DNA of 47,500 bases from Paulinella micropora (GCA_019918135.1 WBZZ01006987.1:5001-52500); one strand, 5' to 3'; shown: positions 36,008-45,474, numbered from the stretch's first letter. The notes: generated from the sequence alone by a model not told the origin. Translations and numbers: made by a program.

Positions 36008-36819
36008 TGGATTACAAAGGGGGTAGGTCAAGTAGTATCTATTACATAAATAGCAAAAATAGGATAACGGGAACAGACAGCGACTTCACACACGAAATCA
36101 ATATGAAGGGGCTAGACAATCCCACACATTGTAAAATTCTTCATATTTATGTGCCGAAATCGTATTACTCCGTGGCTTCACCATATAATACTTTTACATT
36201 ATCCGAAGACGGGTATGAGGCATTAATTACGATACCTGAGGGAAACTACACAATGAACCACTTAAAAAATAAGTTGTCTGAGATATTGACGGCAGAAAGT
36301 CCGAATGACTATACTTATGTTGTCTCAAGCAACAATACAAACACAGAAGCGGAGGATGGTAAATTAACATTCAGTGTGTCAAATAACGGAGGTATTCAAC
36401 CGCGGTTTATATTTGATGGTGATACACGTATTCATGAGGTAATGGGTTTTGATAGAAACTCAACATATTTCTTTGTCAATGATTTTATTAAGTCGCCAAA
36501 TGTAATTATTTTAACTGGTGAAAAAACTCTGTATCTTCAATCGGATTTGGTGAATGAAGGTGATAATCATGTGCTACAAGAAATATACACAGCAAACGAA
36601 ATTCCTTTCGGCTCTGTCATTTATGATGGAAGCGGGTCTGAGTATGGTAAAACATTGTCCGCTAATTCAAACAATATATTTAGATTTTACTTGACGGACG
36701 AAAACGACCAAGCAATTAATCTTAATGGTTTGGGAATAGTTATGACATTGCTTGTTTATCGTGAAACTAATTACTTTAGTTTATTTAATTCATTCTTCAA
36801 TCTGTTGAAAGCGAGGTAA
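36007..36819 (+). CDS. Penton / minor capsid protein (single jelly-roll type)
   Basis: 270 residues, ATG abutting E5. The N-terminus SIYYINSKNRITGTDSDFTH matches the conserved opening of PLV/virophage penton proteins (a 'yyInSrnR.sGt.sdF' pattern). The rest alternates beta strands, ending with FRFYLTDENDQAINLNGLGI and a short hydrophobic tail. Family members fill the fivefold vertices of the icosahedral capsid. It is placed directly before the MCP, as is usual in this group. No lesion seen. Confidence 0.8.
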   Translation: MDYKGGRSSSIYYINSKNRITGTDSDFTHEINMKGLDNPTHCKILHIYVPKSYYSVASPYNTFTLSEDGYEALITIPEGNYTMNHLKNKLSEILTAESPNDYTYVVSSNNTNTEAEDGKLTFSVSNNGGIQPRFIFDGDTRIHEVMGFDRNSTYFFVNDFIKSPNVIILTGEKTLYLQSDLVNEGDNHVLQEIYTANEIPFGSVIYDGSGSEYGKTLSANSNNIFRFYLTDENDQAINLNGLGIVMTLLVYRETNYFSLFNSFFNLLKAR

Positions 36820-36840
36820 AAATATTTTAATTTTGATTTA

Positions 36841-36863
36841 ATTATTTTTTTTCTATAGATATA
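36841..36863 (+). promoter_or_regulatory. Promoter-like T-tract/TATA motif upstream of MCP
   Basis: ATTATTTTTTTTCTATAGATATA, about 50 bp before the MCP start codon. Same architecture (AT, T8 tract, TATA) as the start-proximal motifs, with a longer leader that includes an A-rich stretch right before the ATG. Confidence 0.45.
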
Positions 36864-36910
36864 TTCTCGTGAATTAGTTTATTTACGCTACGTCAAAAAA
36901 AAAAGAAAAA

Positions 36911-38362
36911 ATGCCCGTCCAATACGGAGGAGAACTAGTCCATCAGACTAAGGAACTGCTCACGGGTAAGTATGAATTGAACAAACTTACTGCCCGTGAA
37001 GGGTCGGCTGATGTTGTTCTCACCACTGCGGGAGGAAATGAAAGCACCTTTGAAATCCCTACTCGTCCTTTGAACCTTGCGAGGTCGGTGTTGCGATTTA
37101 CTTACACCCCTACCGCATCTGCTGGTTATAATCGTATGTTTATTGATTGCTTGCCTATGATACAAAGAATTGAACTGCGAAGCCGAAGCGGTCAATATTT
37201 GTGCAATCTTCAACACGTGGGCAATTACACTAAGATGATTTGGAAGCCTGAAATTAAATATGAAAAATTTATGGCACTTGAAAACCACGGGGCGGGTGTA
37301 TCTAGCGGGGCTATGCTTCAAAAGTGTAATGCTGGAAAAGTTGAGATAGGAAGTGTAGCGGAAAGAAAGGCAATTACTGATGCGGTCAATACTGCTGGAG
37401 TGGTTGCTGCAGTTCAAGGTTATTACAAAGTGCCACTTGTTAATGCCCGCCGTCATAATGATACTGCTCTCGCCGATAGCACTGCTGGAAATTATAGCCT
37501 TGTTAATGTTCCTTTTGAGGAGGCTAAGTATTTTGAAGGAGGAACTAATGCGCAGCCCACCCCTGTCATTAAAGTTAAACTTCCGTTGGGTATGATTTTT
37601 GGAACTATTTTTGAATTAGATAAGACTATTGGTTTTAATGAAATTTTGGATTTGCGAATTGTGTGGGAGGGTACTAACCGCTCTACTTTCTATGGAACTG
37701 ATGCAAGCAGTATTTCCACTGGTGCTGCACAGGTGGCTGTTGGTGCTACTATTTCAAACTTGAATCTGTTTCTTGCCGTAGAGACTGACCCAAATGTTGT
37801 CCTTGGTGTTCAGCAGAAGATTGCGGGAGAAGGTTTCCCGTTTAAGATTGAATACCCTATCTCTTGGAAACAGAACCTCTCAACAGCAAGCCAAAATTTC
37901 GTTGTAAAAATGAACCGCTCACAGGGTGAGAGAATTAGAAGAATTTATACTTCCGCATTCCACAACGATGAAAATAAAAATACCGCTTTTGACAACGATA
38001 ACAGAGCGGATGCAAAGATTATTTCATATTATACAACTCTGGATGGCTCTCGTCTTCAACAATTTGACATTGACACCTCTGAGAATGAAGACTATATGAT
38101 TTTGAAGGATAAGTTGAAGGGTAGTGCTATCCTAAACAGCGATGTCTATCATTACAACTGGTTTCATGTGGATACATGGGACAACAACCGCCCGCTGTGT
38201 GATAAGGATACCGACGGTTATGAGGTGAGTGGTCTGAGCCTTGACACTGAGAGGCGATATGAGTTCGTTTCAACTACTGCTGGAAACAATCTTAACCATT
38301 ACACTTATGCTATTCTTCAACGAAGTGTGCTTGTTAAGGGAATTGAAATCCTTATGAGTTAA
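36911..38362 (+). CDS. Major capsid protein (PLV-type double jelly roll)
   Basis: 483 residues from ATG 36911. Sequence features of PLV MCPs: N-terminal STFEIPTRPLNLARSVLRFT (strand leading into the first jelly roll), IQRIELRSRSGQYLCNL near 75, VKLPLGMIFGTIFELDKTIG near 225, a central polar loop, and a second jelly roll from ~310 (FPFKIEYPISWKQNLSTASQ) to the end. About 480 residues is within the usual range for PLV MCPs. The frame is intact, in contrast to the replication genes. It sits between penton and another probable virion protein. It would form the pseudo-hexameric capsomers. Confidence 0.85.
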   Translation: MPVQYGGELVHQTKELLTGKYELNKLTAREGSADVVLTTAGGNESTFEIPTRPLNLARSVLRFTYTPTASAGYNRMFIDCLPMIQRIELRSRSGQYLCNLQHVGNYTKMIWKPEIKYEKFMALENHGAGVSSGAMLQKCNAGKVEIGSVAERKAITDAVNTAGVVAAVQGYYKVPLVNARRHNDTALADSTAGNYSLVNVPFEEAKYFEGGTNAQPTPVIKVKLPLGMIFGTIFELDKTIGFNEILDLRIVWEGTNRSTFYGTDASSISTGAAQVAVGATISNLNLFLAVETDPNVVLGVQQKIAGEGFPFKIEYPISWKQNLSTASQNFVVKMNRSQGERIRRIYTSAFHNDENKNTAFDNDNRADAKIISYYTTLDGSRLQQFDIDTSENEDYMILKDKLKGSAILNSDVYHYNWFHVDTWDNNRPLCDKDTDGYEVSGLSLDTERRYEFVSTTAGNNLNHYTYAILQRSVLVKGIEILMS

Positions 38363-38381
38363 AAAAGAATAATAAAAATAA

Positions 38382-38408
38382 AAAATATTTTTTTGTTTAT
38401 ATACTATG
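38382..38408 (+). promoter_or_regulatory. Start-proximal promoter motif ATATTTTTTTG...TATATACTATG
   Basis: Near-copy of the motif at 33711-33735, ending in the ATG at 38406. The MCP stop is only ~20 bp upstream, so this is the only space for a promoter. Confidence 0.55.
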
Positions 38409-39644
38409 TCCCACCAGAGAAATTTAATCGCACAAAATCCAGACGGAGATTTCGTAAATGTAAAAGTCGGGCATGATGGCTATCTTGAGACTAATGTTGA
38501 AAAAACAGCATTTCGCGAATTAGCAACATCACAATACACCCCGATTATACAAGAAACATTTATGTATAATGTAAATACCTCTAAGTGGAACACAAGCACT
38601 ACTAGTGCTACATTAGAGCAAAAGAGTGCTATGGCATATCTAACAACACAGGCAGTTGGAGGTTCAAAATTATTCATTGAAACAAAAAAGAAAATTAAAT
38701 ATCGTGCTGGTATGGGGGTATGTGTCAGATTTACTGCTTTGTGGAATACAAATGAAGCAGGCGGATATTCATCTTATGTAGGTATTGGTGATTCCTTCTT
38801 GACAGACGGATTTTTCTTCTCAAGAGAAAATGGTGTAATGAAAATATACCAATTAAACAACTCTGCAGTCATTACCGAGGTTAAACAAAGTCAATGGAAT
38901 GTAGATAAAGCGGATGGAACCGATTACTTACCAGCAATTGATTTCAGTAAGGGTAATGTATTTCAGATTAAATATCAATACTTAGGTTTCGGGCAGATAT
39001 CATTTTATATTGAAAATCCAAACACTGGACAATTTCAACTAGTCCATGCTATACGATATGCCAACAGCAAAACTGCTACATCTCTTAATAATACTACTTT
39101 ACCATTCTTGGCTTCTTTGGCTGTTGGTGTTAATCCGCAAATCCAAAATCTTAGAATTGCCAGTGTTGGATGCTTTATTGAAGGAACTGAAATCATAAGA
39201 GGTATTCCATTTATTTATGAAAGAACAGCAAATACAACAAATGTAGCAACTCATGCTTTTACTATGAGGAATAATACTAATATTATTGGAAACACTATTG
39301 CTAATTATAGTATAGTGTATCCTAGACGGCTAAATATTCTAAATACTGACACTAAAAGTAGCGTAATAATTAAGGTAATAAAAAATGCTACACTTACAGG
39401 TGCCGTGTATGCTGAGAACAATACAAATACGAGTTTAGTTTCGTTTGATACTACTGCCACTATTAGTGGCGGGAATGTGATTGCTGTTGTATTCGTGAAT
39501 ACAAGTGATGCTCAAAGTATAAATTTTGCTGATTATGATTTAGATGACATGTTGCCAAGCGAAAGGCTAACTATAACAGCACAGGCTACTGCAAATCAGA
39601 CTATAAGTATTCAGTATGCTTTTACTTGGATCGAGGACCCATAA
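38406..39644 (+). CDS. Putative virion surface protein, beta-rich
   Basis: 412 residues, intact. The N-terminal ~45 residues (NPDGDFVNVKVGHDGYLETN) look like an attachment peptide. Residues ~50-260 resemble a concanavalin/lectin-like sandwich (FTALWNTNEAGGYSSYVGIG, FFFSRENGVMKIYQL, FQIKYQYLGFGQISFYIENP). Residues ~275-412 form a second Thr/Asn-rich beta domain. Position straight after the MCP and composition suggest a spike, fibre or capsid-decoration protein. No catalytic motif. The name is an inference from fold-like features. Confidence 0.55.
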   Translation: MSHQRNLIAQNPDGDFVNVKVGHDGYLETNVEKTAFRELATSQYTPIIQETFMYNVNTSKWNTSTTSATLEQKSAMAYLTTQAVGGSKLFIETKKKIKYRAGMGVCVRFTALWNTNEAGGYSSYVGIGDSFLTDGFFFSRENGVMKIYQLNNSAVITEVKQSQWNVDKADGTDYLPAIDFSKGNVFQIKYQYLGFGQISFYIENPNTGQFQLVHAIRYANSKTATSLNNTTLPFLASLAVGVNPQIQNLRIASVGCFIEGTEIIRGIPFIYERTANTTNVATHAFTMRNNTNIIGNTIANYSIVYPRRLNILNTDTKSSVIIKVIKNATLTGAVYAENNTNTSLVSFDTTATISGGNVIAVVFVNTSDAQSINFADYDLDDMLPSERLTITAQATANQTISIQYAFTWIEDP

Positions 39645-39656
39645 TGAAAAAAAAAA

Positions 39657-39687
39657 CGAAAATGGAAGTGTGGATTTTCAAATATCA
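39657..39687 (-). terminator. Half element E8: TGATATTTG plus hairpin, minus strand
   Basis: On the minus strand the TGA stop of the gene at 39685-40149 is the start of TGATATTTG, followed by a GAAAAT...ATTTTC hairpin. It lacks the CATCG/CGATG stem and second hairpin. It lies between convergent genes, which supports a 3'-end (termination/processing) role. Confidence 0.65.
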
Positions 39688-40149
39688 CTTTTTAAAATAC
39701 TTGATAAAATTATTTTTTCTAACTTCATTCATTTCTTCATTTTTTTCTAGAAATGAAAGTACACATGCCACATCGCAAAATCTATCATCGTCAATTGAAA
39801 CTGATAACACATTTTTTTTCTTACACTCTTTACAAGGTGCTTTATTTAATATACATCCTTCTTCTGTACATGTAGCAGTCGCTATCTCTTCTCCTACATT
39901 AGCCTTTATTTCAGTGATACCTGTCTCTTTTAAATCAGTCGCCTTAAAAGGTGTGCTCTCTTCTTTGTCCGTTATGGCCTCCAATGGAATAACTACTTTC
40001 ACGTTGTCATCGCGGGGTTTGTATTGCTCATAGAAAGAAACAATGTCAGGCTTAGTCCATTTAATTGTCGGCATTTTGACATTGCCGCCGTCAAGATTCC
40101 ATTTTTCAATTTCATTCAAGTAGTCTTGTTTGGTGTTGGGGTCAGTCAT
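39685..40149 (-). CDS. Small protein with C-terminal FCS/MYM-like zinc knuckle
   Basis: 154 residues from ATG 40149 (abutting E6) to a TGA in half element E8. The N-terminal ~85 residues are polar (IKWTKPDIVSFYEQYKPRDD; VVIPLEAITDKEEST). The C-terminal part has CTEEGCILNKAPCKECKKK and RFCDVACVLSFL, resembling FCS/MYM-type zinc knuckles. Possible DNA-binding or regulatory protein. Family not firmly recognised. Confidence 0.55.
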   Translation of the reverse strand: MTDPNTKQDYLNEIEKWNLDGGNVKMPTIKWTKPDIVSFYEQYKPRDDNVKVVIPLEAITDKEESTPFKATDLKETGITEIKANVGEEIATATCTEEGCILNKAPCKECKKKNVLSVSIDDDRFCDVACVLSFLEKNEEMNEVRKNNFIKYFKK

Positions 40150-40274
40150 GATATTTTAGAATTGCGCTTCGTGCTACGCACTCTCGCTTATTCTAAAACA
40201 TCGAAAAAAATTTAAAGAAAAAATAATTAAAAGAAAACGATGTTTTGTGATGACGAAGTCAGAACAAAATATCA
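40149..40274 (-). repeat. Structured intergenic element E6 (full)
   Basis: Minus strand. TGATATTTTG (TGA = stop of the 40272 gene). Hairpin 1 shows a compensatory change: TTTTGT-TC-TGAC-TTC-GTCA-TC-ACAAAA, versus AGAC/GTCT elsewhere. CATCG, A/T-rich spacer, CGATG. Hairpin 2 TTTTAGAAT ... GTGC-GTA-GCAC ... ATTCTAAAA; AAATATCATG with the start of the next gene. Confidence 0.92.
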
Positions 40275-40559
40275 AATATATTTTTTTACTTCACTTTTAA
40301 TGTCAGTAAATTTCTCAAACCACGGCTGCTTCATAACCCATTCAAGATATGGTTTGTCAATGGTAGCAACATCTTGAATTTTCTTACCTTTATACTTACC
40401 GAATGGAAAAATATCCCTTGGATTGCCTTCTCTACTTTTTTCAATCGCCTTAATTTCTTCATCAATTATCTGTTGCACATCTCTGACTGAAAAGAATTCC
40501 TTCTTCTTCTCAATTGAAAGTTTTTCAAATTTTTCGCATAGTCTGGTGAGGGTGGTCAT
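40272..40559 (-). CDS. Small FGKYKG-motif protein (exonuclease-associated domain)
   Basis: 95 residues from ATG 40559 to a TGA in E6. The C-terminal half, FPFGKYKGKKIQDVATIDKP followed by YLEWVMKQPWF, is the short 'fGkykGk...d..Yl.W' domain found alone in phages and large viruses and at the end of some DnaQ-like exonucleases; its exact role is not known to me. The N-terminal ~45 residues are a charged helix. A TATATAG lies ~10 bp before the ATG. It neighbours pPolB, so a replication role is plausible. Confidence 0.65.
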   Translation of the reverse strand: MTTLTRLCEKFEKLSIEKKKEFFSVRDVQQIIDEEIKAIEKSREGNPRDIFPFGKYKGKKIQDVATIDKPYLEWVMKQPWFEKFTDIKSEVKKYI

Positions 40560-40627
40560 CTGTCTATATAGATTGGTAAAAAAATTTATGGAAAAAAATT
40601 AATTATTTGTTTATCATTTTTATTTTT

Positions 40628-43600
40628 TTAAAATCCAAAAGGTCTAGTTTCAATCGCATTCTCTACAATTCCAATAACTTGTCTTTTCGTATATGTAAAA
40701 CTAAATATCTCTTCTAAGTATTCGCTTGTTATTTTTTTCTTTTGTTTATCTCTTGTAATTTTGTTGTTTTCTATTATAACTACGTTTCCAGACTTCTCAA
40801 TTCGCTTAGCAATCCGTAATTCTTCATCAGTCTCCAACAATTCAGCAAGTTCATTTTTACCATTCTCAAACAATTCAGTGTTCGTAATACCTAGCCCACA
40901 ACTTATTACACTTAACATATTCGTTAAATTCAATGCTTTTTTCGTTTCATAGTTCATACTAAATCCTTTTACTTTCATACTGGCTTTACCATTATCTAAT
41001 AAGTATCCATAACATTTTGGCCCGCCTCCCACAAAGGTTTTTATTTTTGCTCCTTTCAATTCATCTGTCCAATCTCCCAGTAAATCGCCTGTCTCTACAT
41101 CCACCTCATTAATTTCTTTGTTAGTCGTATATATTACGCTGTCTGTGTCATGATACAATATCCTATTGCCTAATCTGCCCATCATATTGTAAAGTCTCAT
41201 TCTCGCGTGGCATGTAGTAAATAAAGCAACCACAATATTTGTTTTAATCGGGTCGCTCACCGCATCCTGTTTTAAGTCATAACTGGCTTCTACAATTTGG
41301 TCGTTAATTATGTTAATATTTATATTATCCACTGATTTATCGTTCAATAGTTTGTATAAGGTATCTTTATCCTTTATCATTTTATTCTGTGTTTTATTTT
41401 GTTTCTGTCCAAACTTACCCCATAAAGAGTTCAAGCACAACTTAGCCACTGCTCGCCGTCCTTCGTTTTTAAATATTTTGCTTTCATCCATCTTTACACC
41501 CATTTTAACTTCCATACTTTTTATGTAATTTTGTTTTTCGGCTTCCGTATTACATCCCGCGGGGTATCCGCTGGACTCTTGTTTTACTTTCAAGAATGTC
41601 TTTATGTATTCTTTGAATAGGCTACTGCTTTGTTCTTTCCAGTGCCATACTTCATATACTTTTATCAACTTATACCCTTTCTCTAAGGCCTTGTAAATTT
41701 CTGGAGTTGCCCATGTGCCCGTTATTGCTCGTTCTTTATCTGTGTGCTTACATTCTCCATGTTGCTCAGTCATTCCGCACTTATCGCATAAGTAATACAT
41801 CATCTTACCTCTGTCCGCCTTCGGTAAGACTGGGTGTAGTAATCCTCTAGGTGGTAGCATCTTAACCTTAGCCACTCCGAAATATTCTCTGTTTATAATT
41901 TTATTTTTCATTTCATTTCTTTCGTAGTCATTGTTTGGTCTAATAATTATATGGTGCCCACTTGGATAAAGGTCGTAATACATCACGGTCGGATAAAGTG
42001 AGCATATGTCAATATATTTAGCATACTCATTATCATGTCGTGATTTCCAATATAATTTCAAACCATTCACTCTACCTCCAAACATTGCCTCTCGTGGGTT
42101 TAGTCCTTCTTGTTCAGTAATTCGTTCGTTTGTATCCTCTGCCAGTCTTTCACTGGTTTTCATCAGGCTCCATTCGCACTCCCAGACACTTATTACTTTT
42201 GCTTGTTCGTTAAGTTGTTTTTCTCTTCTCATTGTTTCCTTGTATAGTTCGCCCATCGTCTTATTCTTCTTCACATTCAAAGCATTGCTATTCCAACACT
42301 TATCACATCCGTGCCAATGACACCCGTAAAACTCATAAGCGGTTTTGTTTTTCGCATCCCATCCATCTACATACACACGAGATTGCCCGAGTTGAAACAT
42401 TTTTTCACCTCCGTTGAATGCGTGTTTAATATCAGTTTTATCTAACCTGCTTCTGTGTGCTAACCATTCTACACAAGCCCTAGAAGTCATCCTGTTTTGC
42501 TTTTCCGCTTTCAATATCGCAATTGAATTCTCTGGCATAAACTTAGCACGATACAAAGCCATAACACAACTCGCAATAGTTGTATATTGAAAAGGGTCAA
42601 TACCAAACTCTAGAAACTGGTTTCTAAAATCTATACAACCCTTTCTCAGTATATCAACATCTGAATGACAATACTCACCGATTTCCTTCGCCATATCAAA
42701 GTGGTTATGTGCTTTCACTTGTTCGTCATATCATTCAAGAAATTCTTTTCGTTTATCTCCTCGCATCGTGTCGTAGCCGTAATGTTTCTTATGTGGCATT
42801 ACACCGACATAGTTTCTATTTTTAGCCGTATTGAAGAAGTGCGGGAAGAAACCTTTCTTAAGTTCCGTAAGTCCGAATGTCTTTGGAAAGTCTGACAATG
42901 GCATCGTAAGAAAACTTAGGCTGTCTATAAAGCGATACTTCTTAAGTGTCATCATCATAATCTTACCACCTTCATAGATTACAAATGGAGTTTGTCCATT
43001 ATCAACCAACCACTTAAGAATAAACTGACAATCATAACCGCGGGCATTGTGTGCGATAAATGTAAATCCGCTGTGTTTAGTGTCAAAAGCCCAATTACAG
43101 AAATCTTGAATGTTCTTATGTATAATAGGCGGTTCCTTTGCATCGTAATACTGGCTTTCCGCATGATTAACAATGTGCTCGCCTGTGTCCTGTGTCGCTT
43201 CAAAGTCAAAGAATATGTATTGCTCTGACGGCGGTAAGATTTCTTTTTGGACTATTTCACATTGGTGCTCAAGCGGTTTCACTAGTTTGCAATTTCGGCA
43301 TTTCGCATATCCGCATTTGTGCTCATCCTTCTTTCTGTAATTAAGACCGCACGATTTACATTTCGCTTTAACATCGCAGTTTGTCGTCATGTGATTATTA
43401 AAGCATTCAGTGTTTGGAAACTTTCTATTACACTTCTCACATTCTTTCCACTGGCTCTTGTCATTTATTCCCTTACATCCGTTGGTTTCACAGATACTAC
43501 ATTTTGCTTCACAGGTGTGTCTTTTTTGGTATCCCCTTAGACACAACTCACAGAAGTTTTCCTTTCCTATCATAGACTTCATATTAGTTATGGCATCGTA

Positions 43601-44630
43601 ATGTCCTTCAGTCTTTAGAATGTAAATGTTAGTCAGACGTTCTCCGTTCGCATCAAGTAGTTCTGTTTTATAAATGGTTTTGTCAGGAAATTCAACAATA
43701 ACCAGATTGTATTTAATGTGATTAGCAAATGTATTAATTTCTGGTATCCCACACACATCCTTAATGACTTTCGCTTCATCGTGTAAAGCCTCAGCCATTT
43801 CCTGCTGTATCTTTCTTTTTCCCATTAGTATTGTCTTGTATTTTGGATGTTTTTCAATTTTTGCTTTGACTACAACGATTGCTCGTGCTAAGCATAAGTT
43901 ATCGCTGTTAGTAATACAGATTACTCCTTGCTTTCTGTAGATATCCTATTTGTTCAAAACCTGTAGCCTTGTCCCACCAGTCGGCATTTTAACAGATTTC
44001 AACACAAATTTTAATTTATCAAAGTTTATTCCGTTCTCATCCATGTAAAGACTTTCGTTGCTTTGAAATATTGCTGACAATCTTTCTAAAACTTTTTCAA
44101 CCGAGATTTGATTAACTTTGTGCAAGCCTGTTGATACTTTTCCATAGTAATCAACAAACTCAATACCTAGGCTAACCTTATCTTCGGGTGCTTGTCGTTT
44201 TACAAAGTCCGTTCAACACAATCTCAATAAATCTTATCACATCGCGCATCGTGAATGATCGGAAGTTGCCGTTAATCCTTACAGCATATCGGCTTTCATT
44301 TATTCCTAGTTCGTGTTCCTTGCTGTCGTCCCTTATGATATCATAATTACCATACCGCAACAAGTCTCTGTAATTTTCTTTCATCTCTTTTTTCTCTTCA
44401 ATCGTAGGTAAAGGTGGTGCTATTGGTATAGCATGGTGTTCGAAATACACTGCACCTCTTACTTGGTTCAAGTATTTTTGGGCGGTCGGTGTATCAATTT
44501 TATACCCCCTTACCTTCGGTTTGATATATAGCACATCCCGGCCCCTGACAGACTTGATTTCGTAATTTATCTTATATTCCCTTAATCTATCCAACCTGTA
44601 GACCTTGCCGTTATATGTGTGTGTCTCCAT
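40628..44630 (-). pseudogene. Protein-primed type B DNA polymerase (pPolB), interrupted
   Basis: Read from ATG 44630 to TAA 40628. Intact blocks: an N-terminal segment (44630-44178); QGVICITNSDNLCLARAIVV near 43900; a cysteine-rich zinc region (43540-43240, motifs CELC, CSIC, CEKC, CKSC, CRNC); exonuclease motifs FFDFEATQD (Exo I) and FIAHNARGYDCQFIL (Exo II); polymerase motifs DICSLYPTV (A), KLCLNSLWGKFGQ (B) and YHDTDSVIY (C). Lesions: a frameshift near 44205, an in-frame TAG near 43947 (after QVLNK) and an in-frame TGA at 42731-42733, where FLE-x-YDEQ suggests a lost Trp. The whole would be ~1330 codons. It would replicate the PLV from a terminal protein, matching the long TIRs. As sequenced it cannot make full-length enzyme without readthrough. 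Confidence 0.88.
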
Positions 44631-44715
44631 GTTTGATAATATATCAGTGTGTCAATTTTTTTTTCTAAATTAAATATTAAATAGAAATTTTTTATATTTA
44701 TAAATTTTCAATCAT

Positions 44716-45369
44716 TTAAATAGAAATTAAAATTTTTTCATTTTTTGAAATATGTCTTTTGGAGTTATTGTGTGTAATAAGTGCTGATTGAGATACACCT
44801 ATAAAATTACATAACTCACAATAATATTTTTTACTCTCTCTTATTTTATCAAACCTCTCCTTTTGCTTACAATTTAAAATGTTTTTGTTTATTGCCCAGT
44901 ATTGTTTTTGATACTCTCTAACTTTCTTACTTTCTTTTTCATAATATTGTTTATGATATTGCTTGTGGTATTGTTTTTGATATTCAATTCGTTTCCTTTC
45001 GTTCTCATCTTTAAATTCTCGTTCATCAAATTTATGCCGTTCTCTTGTTCCATCAGTAATATTAGGGCCAATAGCATTATTTAAATTTAATGTAGGTTTC
45101 AATTCATCTATATATTTCTGTTCAACCGCCCTTTGTTTATCAATGTTATAATTTTCAATTACTTCCTCGTGAATTAAAACACACTTAAAATTTTGAAGTC
45201 CTTTATTCTTCATATGATTGTATAACTTTCTATTAATTCCTTTCTTGCAGAGTAATTTATGATGACTGAACCTGCTTGATAATCTTTTTTGAATTGTGCT
45301 TCCAATGTAATATTCCTTGTCGGTTTGGTCTTCAGCATTAAAGACTTTGTAAATTTTCAAGGTTGTCAT
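44716..45369 (-). CDS. GIY-YIG endonuclease with C2H2 zinc finger
   Basis: 217 residues from ATG 45369. The N-terminus KIYKVFNAEDQTDKEYYIGS is a GIY-YIG domain whose first triplet is degenerate (KVF) and second is YYIGST; R33 and the downstream EQKYIDELKP (metal-binding Glu region) fit the family. A Tyr/Gln/Lys-rich coiled linker (QKQYHKQYHKQYY) leads to a C2H2 finger (YYCELCNFIGVSQSALITHN ... H). Such proteins are homing-type nucleases common in PLVs and giant viruses. Upstream, ATTTGTATTATATATAGAGAG forms a TATA-like promoter ~8 bp before the ATG. It is next to the right TIR and pairs, in location, with the zinc-finger protein at the left end. Confidence 0.8.
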   Translation of the reverse strand: MTTLKIYKVFNAEDQTDKEYYIGSTIQKRLSSRFSHHKLLCKKGINRKLYNHMKNKGLQNFKCVLIHEEVIENYNIDKQRAVEQKYIDELKPTLNLNNAIGPNITDGTRERHKFDEREFKDENERKRIEYQKQYHKQYHKQYYEKESKKVREYQKQYWAINKNILNCKQKERFDKIRESKKYYCELCNFIGVSQSALITHNNSKRHISKNEKILISI

Positions 45370-45427
45370 TTCTCTCTATATATAATACAAATATTTTATT
45401 TCTTTAAAATAATTAAAATTTTTAAAA

Positions 45428-45472
45428 CGATGTTTGAAAACGACAAGCGTAGCGGTCGGCTTTCAAATATCA
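45428..45472 (-). terminator. Half element E7 just inside the right TIR
   Basis: On the minus strand: TGATATTTGAAAGCCGAC, loop, GTCGTTTTCAAA, then CATCG. This is box plus hairpin 1 plus CATCG without the second half. Stem TTTGAAA/TTTCAAA with GAC/GTC is again a different sequence that still pairs. It lies between the TIR and the GIY-YIG promoter and would end any transcript coming out of the TIR. Confidence 0.7.
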
Positions 45473-45474
45473 AT

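Noticed and set aside
42731..42733. TGA read as tryptophan in the PLV
   Set aside because: TGA is the normal stop of many PLV genes (within the TGATATTT boxes), so global reassignment is excluded.
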